DNA of 64,000 bases, taken from NCBI GenBank assembly GCA_018389105.1, contig JACATO010000095.1, forward strand, positions 1,299,501 through 1,363,500, read 5' to 3'. Every line of letters starts with the position of its first letter. Positions within the stretch are counted from its first letter, which is position 1. Under the pieces are notes generated by a model. It searched no databases. It saw only the letters and a program-made list of their open reading frames with translations, and was not told where the DNA came from. Shown here piece by piece: positions 12,587-24,322 of this stretch. The DNA comes from Nautilus pompilius. Its lineage: Eukaryota; Mollusca; Cephalopoda; Nautilida; Nautilidae. The position numbers and the translations under genes are program-made.

Positions 12587-13050
12587 GAAATTTTCACACA
12601 GAGAGACACACAGAGACCTTCGAATTAAACTGAAGTCTAACGATAATGGCAAGTGTACTGAGGTCTGAGAGAAACATCTGAAAACGTGGGACTCGATACT
12701 TTTCAAAGAGTCTTCAAGATGAAATTCCATCATCCTCATAGTGAACTGCTTTGAAGAAAAACGGGTTTCTTGTTTTTTTGGGAGGGGGAAGAGGGAAGGG
12801 GAGAAGGGTACAGCGGCGACAATACGTGGATAGATTTAATGTCAGAGGAGGAGGAGGTGAGGAAGACGAAGAGTAGGTATTTGCAGCCTGTATCCAATAG
12901 AAGAAAACAAACAAACTCTGAAGACTAGCGAAATTACTTTGGAAAGAAAAGAGAGTGGATATTAAAGTGATAAACAGAGAGGGACAACAACAACAACAAT
13001 AGAGGAGGCCGTCGTCGTCGTCGTCGGCCACACGAACAATGGAAATGGCG
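12587..13050 (-). other. Candidate first exon of a leftward gene
   Basis: On the minus strand this stretch runs from the CpG-rich zone down to TTTC|GTAAGT, with the donor hexamer at 12586-12581 in perfect consensus. An open frame with an ATG (from 12739, MRMMEFHLEDSLKSIESHVF) reaches the donor. It is preceded by another open frame containing a GAC repeat (poly-Asp) at 13017-13031, so the segment may be mostly 5' UTR. Downstream (leftward) lies the CpG-poor domain expected of a methylated gene body. No protein family is recognised and no acceptor was identified. Confidence 0.3.
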
Positions 13051-13560
13051 TCAGTAATGGCAGACCGGGCGCCATTCTATCGGAGGGTAGGGTGGGGGGG
13101 GCCGTATGGACGGACGCTCACTCGGTCGGGTGGGCCCAAATCCGGTGCCGGTGTCGCGAGTATATCTTATTTTCTGAGAAAGTTCTAGCAGAGGAGACGG
13201 CCCCTGTTTTTAGCAATTCTCCCCCCCCCTTCCCCTGTTCACGCGTAGGTATCAATAATAATGCAGTATACCAGCGTTTGCGCGCGCACACACAAAGTAA
13301 AAAAAGAGAGAGAGACTCGTTAATAATTCCAAACAGAAACTCAAGTCGACTGGGAGTGGAGCTGGGGACTGTTAACACGCTTACCTCGGTTCTGCTCACC
13401 CATAAATCAGGGATGTGAAACGCGAAACGGATATCAGAAGTTAAGCTAACGAACGAAGGAGTGAGCCGCCGGGCGCCATTTCGCTACGTTCGTGAGTTTC
13501 CGTCAAACCTCGGCGCCGTAACGACCTCCGAAGGAGGGGACGTCAGTTAGCAGGGATTAA
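12960..13560 (-). promoter_or_regulatory. CpG-rich promoter-like zone at a domain boundary
   Basis: CpG density rises abruptly here after ~10 kb of depletion. The zone has GC-rich runs (13060-13170), several GCGCCATT elements like the core of YY1-type sites (13070, 13473) and GA/CA microsatellite bits (13280-13320). This is the usual appearance of an unmethylated CpG promoter. The direction is uncertain, but the GTAAGT donor to the left on the minus strand favours leftward transcription. Confidence 0.4.
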
Positions 13561-14665
13561 GGACTGCGGCCATTGATCCTTTTTTGGTGTTGTCAGTGCC
13601 CCCCAGCATCCAAATGGAGTTTTATGAAGCCGCCGACAAAAGTAGAAGGAAGAAATCTTACCTACGCTTTTATCTTTAATATATCCGGACCGTGTCGTGT
13701 CTGTCTAATTGAACTGCATTAAGTTTGCTGTTTTTTTTAAATAAAAAAAAAATAAGGTTAATATTAATTAGTTAGGTGAAGTAAGTTACATAAAAACGAT
13801 AGAGGGTTAAAGATATTATTATTACTATTATTAAGTATTTATAAAATAGTTATATGCGGAATTAATTACTACGTTCATTGCTTTGGATTTGTATAACTAC
13901 TGTGAGCATGCGCGGTGAGGCTATCGCGAAATAAGAATATGCGTCAACTGGCAGAACAACCATAGTCATCTCCCCTTTTGTTGTTTTTTTTTTGTTGTTT
14001 TTTTTTTGGCTGTCTCCCCAAAATATGCTACATATATATATTCTAGTTTTCGTTTTCTGACAACTCTGTTTATATGTAAATTTCTTTAAATATGAACTTA
14101 AATGTTTTCAAGCTGGTAGTCAGGTGAAGGGACAAGAAGACTAACTCTGCCTGCCTGCGGGAAAAATTCGTAGAGTAAATAGTAATATAATTTTTAATTA
14201 AAAGCTTGCATGATGCCTGTAAATGTGCCGATCGAATTTTAGCTTCTTCTGCCATATTTGAGTAAAAGAAAATTATTTCCCTCTCTTCTCCGTGATAATA
14301 TTTGATTTGTATCCGTATTACTTTAGTTCGTTAATGTTAACCTTAATTCCGAGTTTAAGTTGAATGTGTATCAGTTGTGCATGGTGCGTTGTCACGTGTC
14401 CGACAGGCTCGAACCTTGTGTACAGGAAATCCCGAAATGAAGAAGAAGGAATGTGCAATTAGCGGAGATGGAGCCGGGGGTACAGGTGTTTAGCGTTCCT
14501 ATCGAAGAGAAGTGTATTTAGTGTTGGAGCGGTTGTAACTAGAGTTCTGTAATCTGTATTTAATAGGAAGACTGCCCGCCAGTTGTTTGGGTTTGAAGTA
14601 TCGTTTCGTTTTAAGGAGCGGTTTTTGTGCTTTAGAAATTGTAGGAAGGTTTGTTAAAGCGTTTA
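13561..14665. other. Intergenic stretch, no gene seen
   Basis: AT-rich sequence with poly-T/TTG runs at 13975-14010 but with normal CpG frequency. No coding frame or transposon end other than the mariner that follows. Confidence 0.45.
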
Positions 14666-14667
14666 TA

Positions 14668-15930
14668 TTAGGTGGTCGTTACAAAAGTTTTGCCGGGTTT
14701 TTACTGAAACAATGAGACTTCACATCGTCGCTGAACGTGAAGTTTATTAACCAAAGTAAGTTCCATTACAATCAGTACATTTATGCCAACGAGTCACAAG
14801 CGCATTTGTACCATTTTCAAAAAAACAAATCTGGATTTCTGGAGTCAATGAACTGTTGGAAGACAGTTTCAGCTGCTGCTTGGTTGGAGAGAAGGATTTC
14901 CTATGGAGGAAGCTGTCGAGGTGTTTGAAAAGGTGGCAGTCTGTGGAGAAAGGTCTGGTGAATAGATTCGGTGATGGAGAACATCGTACCCCAAAGTGTT
15001 CAGTTTCTGAAGAGTCATGAGGACGACGGTTGTCGTGGAGCAGGATTGGGCCTCTTCGACTCACCAACGCCAGCTGTCTTTGGCAGAGTTTCTGATGAAC
15101 AATGTTTAATTCATGACAGTCCTTTCAGCTGTGATGGTTTCGCCAGGTTGCAAGAAGTTATAGTGGATGACACCAGTTGTAGTCCAGCAGACAGTGACCA
15201 TGACCTTCTTTGGGTGGAGGCTGGGTTTTGGAATGTGGTTAGGCACCTTGTCTCTGTCGAGCCACTGTAATTGTCGTAAAGGATCCATTTTTCATCACAC
15301 ATAATGATTCGGTCGACAAATGGGTAATTTTATTTCTTATGACAAGCGAAGAGCAGATCTCCAATCAACAATTTGTTGTTGCTCATTCAATTCGTGAGGC
15401 ACCCACTTGTCAAGCCTTTTCACCTGGTCGATTGCGTCAAGATGCCGGAAACAGTTGCAGTGCTTACGTCAAGCTCTCCCGCAATTTCTCGCACTTTTTT
15501 CTTGGATCGGCTTCAATTTGGGCTTTCAGACGGTTGTCATCACAGCTGGAAGAATGCCCGCTACGTTCCTCAACTTCGAGGCTTTCATCTCCTGATCGAA
15601 ACTTTGCAAACCATCCTTGTACTGTGCACTCGTTTGCTGTGCCCTCGCTCCATGCTGGCTTAACGTTACGAGTTGCCTCGCTTGTTCCGTGGCCTGGTTT
15701 GAACTCGTGAAGCAAAATGGCAAAAAACGTTCCTATCCACGCTTCACTCAGAACCCTGAAACAAATATCCATTTTATGATTTTTAAAAAGGTAGGTTTTG
15801 CATAATGTATGCCAAAGGACAGGCAACAAAACGAAATGTAACTTAACTACGTTCACCTTCACAAACATGCACAAAATGAACCCCAAATTAACATAATATA
15901 AAAACCGACAAAACTTCTGTAACGTTCTAA
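14668..15930 (-). mobile_element. Mariner-family transposon, inactivated full-length copy
   Basis: The left end reads TTAGGTGGTCGTTAC then AAAAGTTTTGCCGGG. The complement of the right end reads TTAGAACGTTAC then AGAAGTTTTGTCGG, so the two termini form an imperfect inverted repeat of about 33 bp of the mariner type. TA dinucleotides abut both ends (14666-14667 and 15931-15932), matching the TA target duplication. At 1263 bp its length is close to that of a complete mariner. The transposase gene on the minus strand is broken by several frameshifts. Confidence 0.92.
14747..15775 (-). pseudogene. Mariner (SETMAR-like) transposase pseudogene
   Basis: Reading leftward from about 15775, the N-terminal helix-turn-helix region is recognisable (SEGTANECTVQGWFAKFRSG, then LEVEERSGHSSS and LKAQIEADPRK). 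The catalytic part follows in fragments in different frames: CDEKWILYDN near 15299, QWLDRDKVPNHIPKPSLHPK and GVIHYNFLQPGETITAE around 15110-15270, PILLHDN near 15040, YSPDLSP near 14954, then FKHLDSFLHRKSF and the C-terminal RWHKCTDCNGTYF ending at 14750. These match the order of the D,D34D transposase of SETMAR-like mariners. All three acidic motifs are present, but at least four frame changes separate them. Confidence 0.9.
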
Positions 15931-15932
15931 TA

Positions 15933-16660
15933 AATGCTATAGTGAAGACGCAATCAAACTGTGGGTAGAAATCACGCGAATCCATTTGGCCTTGATATTT
16001 TAATTTTGGTCTAGTCGAATACATCCTGTAGTTTGTGTGGTGTAAAGGCGCATTTAAAGTTTTTCATGGTGATCTGAGATCTTACTTAGTTTATAAGACT
16101 CTTCCTTCAGAATCGGAAAAAAGTAGGTGAGTCAGTGTGAGACTAAATTACGGTGTCACATCGACAGTGTGGTGTGTACCACTTTGTCCTATAATCACCG
16201 GTCTGTATTTGATTGAAAAATTAACCATTTTAGTCTTACATGGAGTTTCTCTAAGAATAATTAAGAAATTTTTTTATGATCTTGTCAAATTTAAATAACT
16301 CGGAAAATGTTACATTATAAAAAGGAAAAAAACTACTTTTAAAAAATATATATGAAAAAAATCATAATTATTTATATATGAGATTTAAACAAGAAATGCT
16401 TACATTTAGTTTTTCTTTAATTAACTAAATTAAAAATATCTTAAACTTATTTGCAAATCTCATCTTTAATTGAATTTTAAAATACCAAGAATTTCATACA
16501 ATATCGTAGTAAAGTATAAACCAAAATTTTTTTCTGTTTAATTACTGTTAACTTAATGCAAATGGTTCAACTTTTTAACTTGTAGAACTTGTTGCAAAGT
16601 CAGTGTTTATCTGTGTGCATATCAATGGAGTGGGAGCAAATGACATCCATAAGGCCTTCG
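15933..16660. other. Intergenic, AT-rich, no gene seen
   Basis: No coding frame or transposon signature. The sequence is strongly AT-rich at about 16230-16560. Confidence 0.45.
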
Positions 16661-17078
16661 TATCTTAAGAGACGTGTGTCAGTGTCAACCATTTCTTGAC
16701 GCTATCTTAGGAGACGTGTGTCAGTGTCAACCTTTTCTTGACGATATCTTAGGAGACATGTGCCAGTGTCGACCTTTTCTTGACGCTATCTTAGGAGACG
16801 TGTGCCAGTGTCAACCATTTTTGACGCTATTTTAGGAGACGTATGCCAGTGTCAACCATTTCTTGACGCTATCTTAGGAGACGTGTGCCAGTGTCAACCA
16901 TTTTTGACGCTATCTTAGGAGACGTATGCCAGTGTCAACCTTTTCTTGACGCTATCTTAAGAGACGTGTGCCAGTGTCAACCATTTCTTGACGCTATCTT
17001 AGGAGACGTGTGCCAGTGTCAACCTTTTCTTGACGCTATCTTAGGAGACGTGTGCCAGTGTCAACCATTTCTTGACGC
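16661..17078 (+). repeat. 42-bp minisatellite, 10 copies
   Basis: Units begin TATCTTAGGAGACGTGTG and start at 16661, 16703, 16745, 16787, 16828, 16870, 16911, 16953, 16995 and 17037, a period of 42 bp with two 41-bp units. Because 42 is a multiple of three, part of the array is open in one frame and encodes a spurious 14-residue repeat (DAILGDVCQCQPFL). The 41-bp units break the frame, and I do not regard it as coding. Confidence 0.95.
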
Positions 17079-18729
17079 TCTCTTGGGTGCTTGTTCGCGA
17101 TAACGTTTTCGTTTGTGATTTATCTCAGAGTAGAGAAAGTGCGTGGGAAAACTACCTTTAGGATAAAGGTGGACAGAAGAGAAGGTCGAGCCGCAAGTAA
17201 TGATTTATCACGCGCTTTTATTTACCATATTTATTAAATTAGGACGACGACGACGACAATATTAGAGCTGCTATGTTACATCCACAGTCCGGCCTTGCTA
17301 TTCCTGATGACTCCGCTTCCAGCGCTACAGAGATGTAAGGCCAGCCGCGACCGATTCTCAGAGCCGGCTCTTAATTCCATACATCAAGTCGAGCAGTCAG
17401 ACACAAAAGGGGTAGGTCAGGGCCAATAATGATATACTGATGGCACGATTATGGTGGTTTTCTTTCAGTTTCTTTGATGCTGCACTAATTCGCCTGAGCG
17501 AAAACAACAAAACAAAACTTGCAACAAGAGAATCGCAGATTCTGTTAACTTACAGCAAAAACGGGGCTCATCTGTTGGACATATAAAATAAAAATCGCTG
17601 GATACACGAAAAAGGAGAGAGAAAAAACTCAAACAACCAGATATTATCTTCCAGCCGTTTTCCTTATTAATCTTAAAGAAAGCTGTAAGCAAGAGAGTCT
17701 GGTCCATTGACAGTTGACTTCATCTGTCAGCGAACGATTTTGTTCTGCTCGTTTAGCAACGAGGATAGGGCAGAAGCCGGCCTTTTCCTGTTCAGATGCT
17801 CTCCGGGTCGTCCGGGTGTTCTCGAGTGTTTACAGAGTTCGTCGCAGTCCATCGTCTGCGGGCATTGATAACGATGCGCGGGTCCGCATACAGCCGACTG
17901 GAGCGCCGCCGGTGGTGGCTGCGGGCACCCGCGACACGTTTATCTCGGCCCTCATCCTCCTGGGTTTCGCTTAAGCGGATTTAGCTGGCGTTTCGCATTA
18001 ACTGTAAAATGCTTGGGTGCCGTTCTCAAGAATTTCCCATAAAAAATTTTCGGCAGAGGGTGCAAATATTACGACAAAAGGCAGCCGATATCGGAAGGGG
18101 GGTCCCGACTAGCTGTCTCCTCCTTGCTCAGCCAGTCGTGCAATGACCAATGAACTCAAGCGCGAAGAAACTAAACTTCGGAAATACAATTCGGCGTTTT
18201 GCTTCTTTTATTCTCCGTGTTCCCCGTTTGATTGTCGAAGGAGATTATTATGCTCAGTGGTTCTTCTATAAGTTGTTAACTATTCAGAACTCCTGGATTC
18301 TAACAGTAATAATGGCTACTTACAAATAGGCCAGCGTAATAGCGAAGAGAACTGCGACGTTAGCTACAATACACTCCTCGCATACAGAGAACGAGCAGCA
18401 GGTGCCACCAGGGGGCGCGGCTCAGATGTGTTCCTGTTCTGGTTGAACACGTGACGTAACGGTTGTCTTCTCCGGAAGTGAGCGACCCTGGAGACTCCCA
18501 CCCACTCTGCGTACATCTTCGCACGTGACCCATCTCCATTGCCTCCATAACTTGGCTAGAATTCAGCCTGGGAAGGCCCAGGTGTCGGTTAACACCGAAT
18601 GAGGTGGTTGTGAGGGGCGGGGGGTATAGCAGCCGGTGCTTTCCGATACAGTGTTCACGGAAGTGCCATTTCTAGGGTTCTAACGGGGTACCGTCAGACT
18701 GTCAGGTTTAGGGTCCCCTCCCCACGTGA
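17079..18729. other. Intergenic, CpG-normal, no gene seen
   Basis: Mixed-composition sequence with a GAC repeat near 17243-17257, a CpG-rich patch at 17740-17950 and an ETS-like CCGGAAGTGA at about 18473. Short open frames here overlap on both strands and have no recognisable domains. Confidence 0.4.
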
Positions 18730-19170
18730 CGATCGTCATCTTGTCCCCATTTTCGGAAGATCGGCGCCATTGACAGCTTCGCGATCTGCGGGTTGAGCCG
18801 TTGGTGCCATCGTCTTATCACCGACGAGTCTAGATTCTGTCTAAGCATCATCGATGAACGGGCTCGAGTCTGGAGACGAGCTGGGGAACCAGTGGATGGC
18901 CAGCTGCGCCCTCTGCCAGCGGGATTGATTGCCGGAGAACCGACCTAGTCACCATTGGGAGCGGTGCCATGGGAATGGTCTCGACCGTCCTCGCCGTACA
19001 CCTGTTGTCAGGTCTCCGACGTCAGTCACGTGGTTTGGCCCCGGACTTACATCCGACCAACGGCTTGGGGACATCTTAGGGAGCCGTGTTCCTGGTCACC
19101 AGGTCCGCCCGAGCGGACGTGGACCCGGTCGAGGAATGGCGCCGGCGACAGCTGATTGGGTCGGCACAAA
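18730..19170 (+). pseudogene. Tc1-like transposase fragment, degraded
   Basis: In the + frame around 18800-18900 the translation includes LITDESRFCLSIIDERARVW followed by RRAGE. This is the first catalytic-aspartate region of Tc1-type transposases (DESRF...RVWR..GE). A stop at about 18946 follows. In shifted frames the next part reads like the glycine-rich GSxMVW...RTP region (HGNGLDRPRRTPVV). No second or third catalytic motif and no terminal repeats were found, so this is an old fragment. Confidence 0.7.
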
Positions 19171-20565
19171 CACCCGCTGGAGCTCGTGTACCGGGGCCAA
19201 TCGGGGCCACACACCTTAATCATTTCCAGACTCCATCCTTACCATTTCCCTTGTGTCAGACAGTCACTTATACTTTAACTAAGCTTCCGCTGACACAATG
19301 TTTGTTTTATATGGAGAATTTAGACCGACTCCGCGAGCGCAAACCTACCACACTAACGCCACAGTCTTAGAAACGACGCTGGCTGGCTGGTTATATTTTT
19401 CTGTGAAGGGTTAATATTTTGTCTTGGGTTTGAAGAATTTGCAATTACGAAAAGGCAGTAATAATATTCTTTAAACAAACAAAAAGGGAAAGCTGTGATT
19501 TAAAGTTGATTATAAAACTAGGACGTAATAGGTATCGATCTAAAACTTCCGGAATGAAAACTCTAAATATCTGGAGAGTTGATGGTTTGTTTTTTTAAAA
19601 ACTAATCTTATGGACAAAATTTACAATCAAAAACTCATTAGGCCCCGTCACCTTGTCGTCTCTTCTAATGCAGTAATAAAGGCCACTTCTGAGTTTTCAT
19701 ATATAATCCAACAATTGCAACAACAACAACAACAAAAATTGTTTTGTTTTGTAATAGAAAAGATTTTTGTTTCTTTCACAGTTTCATCAAAGTCAACGGA
19801 AAATGGAATTATGTGATATTACGACGATGTCGGAGAAACATCGCGCTGCGATTTATTCTATTATGGCAACTTTTCAGAAATCTGCGTGAGACGACATCGT
19901 AGCGAATTATGGCATCATTAGATTATTTCTGGCGAATGCTGGCCAGCCTGAGCTGCTGTGCGCTCCTTTGATGTTCTGTCGGCAGCAACTCGGAGACTTA
20001 TTCCATGAGTGTCTTTTTTCTTTTATTATCTGTTGATTTAAAGAAAAAAACAACTTTAACTTACTTTCGAGAATATTTGTAAGCTGATTTAGGAATAAGA
20101 TATCGATTTTTTTTCCCCCTCTATTTTTTGTTGTTGTGGTTGTTTGTTGGTGGTGGTGGTGGTGCGATTTATACCCAAATACGATCTTGAATTTATTAAT
20201 TTTAAAATAAAAGAAAATTATCCACATCGCCATCCGTTGAAGTTGAAATCGAGCGGCCATGTACATTTTGTGGCCGCTTACGACCTTAGCCTGGCTGCTT
20301 GTGGGAAAATGGGCAGCAGAGGATTAATCCATACATAGTAAATAAGATTAAAATGAATAAATTTTTTTTAGCAGTCGATTGTAGGTGAGCGAACTGAGCA
20401 GTTCTCAACTAGATCGGGTAGTGAAGCAAACAACAGAGAAAATTAATTTATTCATCAAATAAAATAGGGTTTTTTTAATGTTAACTTTGTCTGAGGCGGA
20501 TATTTTTAATTAGTGTTTTGTAGCTACAGTTCGGTGGTTTCTCTACCGTTACTACACAAATTAAC
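19171..20565. other. Intergenic, no gene seen
   Basis: No recognisable coding frame. It contains a CAA repeat near 19720-19735 and a GGT/GTT-rich run near 20130-20163. Otherwise unremarkable. Confidence 0.4.
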
Positions 20566-21320
20566 TATCTCTCTCTCTCTCTCGAGTCTCCTCTCTCTCT
20601 CTCTCCTCTCCCATCCGTCTCTCCTCGCTCCCTCTCTCCTCATCTCTCGATCTCTCTCTCCTCTCTATCTCTCTCTCTCTCTCTCTCTCTCATCTCTCTC
20701 CTCCCTCTCCTCCTCTCCTCTCTCCTCTCTCCTCGATCTCTCTCCTCGCTCATCTCTCTCGCGCTCTCTCCCTCCCTCTCTCTCTCCTCCACCCTCCCAG
20801 CGCACCCGCTCCACCTCTCCCCTCCACTCCGCTCCTCCCCCTCCCGCACTCGACTCTCTCTTCTCCCCTCTCCTCCCACCATCACGACCTCCTCGCTCTC
20901 CTCCCTCCATCTCGCATCCCTCCCTCTCACTCTCCACTCTCTCTCTCTCCTCTCCCTCTCCCTCCATCTCTCTCCTACTCCTCTCCCCCTCTCTCGCTCT
21001 CTCCCCGCTCCATCTCTCTCCCCCTCTCCATCTCCATCTCCTATCCTCCCCCTCTCTCTTCTCCCTCTCTCTCCATCTCTCTCCTCTCTCTCTCCCTCCA
21101 TCTTCTCTCATCTCTCTCCCCCTCTCTCCCCCTCCATCTCTTCTTCCTCTCCATCTTCTCTCTCTCTCTCTCTCCATCTCTCTCTCTCTCTCCATCCTTT
21201 CTCTCTCCTTTTCTCCCCTATCTCCATCTCCATCTCTCTCTTTCTCCATCTCCCTCCTCTCTCCCCTCCCTCTCTCTCCCTCCCTCTCTCAGCAATCTCC
21301 CTCTCCACCCCTCTCTCTCA
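20566..21320 (+). repeat. Long CT-rich (polypyrimidine) tract, ~755 bp
   Basis: Almost pure C/T on the + strand, mostly (CT)n interrupted by CC, CATCT and CGAT. The lack of purines makes several frames open over hundreds of bases (serine/leucine-rich on +, arginine/glutamate-rich on -). These are composition artefacts and not genes. Such homopurine-homopyrimidine tracts with mirror symmetry can form triplex DNA. Confidence 0.95.
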
Positions 21321-24190
21321 TTATCCGATCGTATAAATCCGGATTACTTTCTGCTTACTTGATGTGTTCTTTGTTCGGTTATTTATTCTTTTGGAATTTA
21401 CTGTAAGTAGAAAATTATCTGGGTTTATTTTTAGACGTCTTTTGTTTCCTTGTGATTAAAGCTACCTTCTTATTTTGTTTTTTTCTTTCTTTTAAATATT
21501 AATTATTAATGACTGTACAACTAAGATAAAGCCTCGGGTGCAACGCTATAGATGCTAATCTCTTACAAGACATCAAACGTCCCAGAGCCAATCCGTAACA
21601 TGGCAGAGAAGGGCCAAGTGATCTCTCGCTGCAGTTCGAAAAGAACAAGGTGCCTTTTGAGAAGGCATCCGATTGCGTCATGCCTGTCCTTCAAATGATT
21701 TCGCACCTGCTTTGTCAGAATGGGAAACCATTCAACCGTATCTCAGCTTTGACGTCAGCAACTTGATAGCTGTTGATAATGATTATCTGCACCAGACTTA
21801 AGAGAATTCTTCCAGCTAATGCTCGCACAGATTACTGAGAGGCATTTACAATGCCTCGTTATATCTTCCTTTCTGTTTTAACGATTTTTTTATAAATAAC
21901 TGTTGCAGTTTACCTGTTTATTAAGCCTTGCGATTACCATGGAAATGCTGTGTTTAATTAACCAAACGAAAAGAGACATTTATCGGATCGATTAATAACT
22001 ATAGAAAAAAAGACTGATTGAAAACACCAAAAATTTTTTTTTTTTAATTTTATTGGATTTACGTACATTTTTTTTAAATAAAGTGAAAAAAAAAGCAAAA
22101 TACAAAGTCCATAAAACTCTACTTTATTAAAACGGAAAAGGTTAGATAGTACATCATACAACTAGAACCTCATTAGTCCTTCAGCCACCAGTTAGATTCA
22201 GGAAATGTTGGTCACATTTTAATCCGTATATGTAAAAGTGTAGATTAATGCTTCCTCAGAGCGGAATGGCTACATGCTTGTTCCCTGCAGAGACCGGAAG
22301 TAAGTAGTATGGTTAATAACGGACGTGGCGTCAATTACAACAGAAGCGTTTTATTCAAAAGCCGAGAGAATTCAATGTTCACGGTAGCATGTAAGCATGA
22401 ACTAAAACTGGGAATATTTTTAGTGTACAGACTCCCTTATTTAACGAACATTTGCATAAACCGAAATGGTAGCGATTACAAAAGAACGCCCAAACAAACA
22501 ACATGGCGACTTTCAGGACGATAAAAGAAAACATTGTAGGCAAATAAGCACGCCCATACTTGACGGTACCAGAGTGAACCATTTCGGTGAAAACCAGTAC
22601 GATTCATTTAGCGATCAGTTTGCCTGTCGAAAAGGGCCTCACGAGAGATCCCACACGCAGGTCTATGCACAAGCGCACGAGCGTTAATACGATGGTTATA
22701 AATTCCACACGACGCTGTTGAAAGAATCGGCTTTTGGCATTTTTGGATTTTTTCCCAATAACTAGCGAAACAGAAAATCCCGCTGTATATAACAGAGACG
22801 TTTAATAATTGGTATGTAGATGAAAATAATTTTTTCGACAGATCTATAACATCGCTGGCTCACAAAATCGATACATTATGACAATTACGCTAATATTTCA
22901 GTACTTGTATATACCTTGAGCGAAAATAATCAACATGGACTACCGGCGTGTCTTCTGTTTGAGATCATTCATGTAGACAGCTAAGCGCTACCTCGCGGCG
23001 ATATGTTGCTATTAAACAAAGGCACCGGAGTTGAGAAAGCGATTCCGAAAATAATTTTTATATTGGTTTTGCCTTCGAAGCTATGATATAGAGCTCCAAT
23101 TGAAAAAAGAGTTTGCTAAAACTTGTTTGGTTCTTAGTATAAATAAATACGAGGAATAACAGAAAAGGGTACATGCATTTATTTCTCCTTTTGTGACAAA
23201 ATGCCGCAATCAACCCCTTTTCCCCATCCCTTTTGTATCCAAAAAAGAAGTTCGATCGGGAAAAACGTGACAATGTTCTGTGTGGAATATTTTTTTGTTT
23301 GTTTCTGTGATGGAGGAAAGGTTCTCTCTTTTCTGCAGGCCAAGATAGGTGAGGAATTCGACACGAAAGGTTGGGTTTCTGCAGCCGGTGTAAAACGAAA
23401 TTTTATTCTCCGTTTAACGGTATTCCGGGGTAGGGGGGCGTTTGTGCGAGACTGCGAATGCGACTGGCAGAGCACGCGAGCGTGCAAAACAGTCTGATTT
23501 TATCTGTTCACATGCTAGGGAAAAAACGTGAAATGGCTGGGCAAAGAACGTTTGCGTGTTGGAGGCCCTCTGCCTTACAATGCGGGTTGTCCCAGAACAG
23601 CAGAGCTCAGCGAGCCCGCAGCGCGGGTTGTTCAGCCACCCCAATGGCCGCTGGTAGCCCGACAGAAGACAAACAAGAAGAAAAAAGAATGCACAAGAGG
23701 CTCCGAAGTTTTATTTTTTGTTAATACGAGTCATTGTCTTTTGGGCTCAACAGAAAGTAAAATATCGATCTGAGTGGGGTAATAAAAAAAAAATTACCGA
23801 TATAATATAGCCGCGTATATTGATTGGATTTTTATTTTAGATGAACATTATTCTTCATCGTACTGTTCGAAAATTCTCATTTTTTTTTTTTTTTTAAATT
23901 ATTGCTCTTCCCCGTTTTAGATGTACGCACGCAGCATGAAGCGCAGAAATTATTGGTCCAGCTTTCCTCTCTGACACCTCGATATATTATTACATAAAGG
24001 TGGATTTATAGTAAGAACCTTTTACGGCAACAATAGCACGCGTGAAGCATGGAAACAAAAAAAAAATTGGTTAAAAATTGCGGGAAAACGTTAGCGTTTA
24101 CCATATTTAATGTTATTTATCTTTTCTTTGTTTTTTGTTCAAGTTTAAATATTTTTATCCAAAAGTATTTTTTTAAGCTTCCATTTCTCC
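21321..24190. other. Intergenic, no gene seen
   Basis: CpG-normal, AT-rich sequence. It holds an exact TGACGTCA at 21750-21757 and an ETS-like CCGGAAGTAAG near 22293. Short overlapping frames at 23200-23770 are not protein-like by eye. No repeats of note. Confidence 0.4.
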
Positions 24191-24322
24191 GCTTGTATAA
24201 CTCGCAATTTTGGAATTTTCGAAAGCGATTGCGGGTTATGCACTATACGTGATACATTTCATTATGCGCTTGTATAACTCGCGGCGTCGAAAAAAAAAAC
24301 TTTAGAAAGCGATTGCGGGTTA
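24191..24322 (+). repeat. Two direct copies of a hairpin-forming ~50-bp unit
   Basis: GCTTGTATAACTCGC followed by AAAGCGATTGCGGGTTAT occurs at 24191-24239 and again at 24268-24322. Within each copy ATAACTCGC(AA) and (TTG)CGGGTTAT are near-complementary, giving a stem of about 10 pairs. It may be a remnant of a small inverted-repeat mobile element or just a local duplication. Confidence 0.6.

Noticed and set aside
14395-14480. tRNA gene (GGTTCGAGCC B-box-like on the minus strand)
   Set aside because: No matching A box or cloverleaf could be drawn upstream.
16661-17078. CRISPR-like array
   Set aside because: Units are contiguous and vary by point changes without unique spacers, in animal DNA. 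It is a minisatellite.
16885-17103. Repeat protein with a 14-residue period
   Set aside because: A frame through a 42-bp minisatellite. Neighbouring 41-bp units destroy the frame, and there is no start or domain context.
20513-21406. 297-codon Ser/Leu-rich + ORF and 150-190-codon Arg/Glu-rich minus ORFs
   Set aside because: They exist only because the CT tract lacks stop codons. There is no protein-like complexity.
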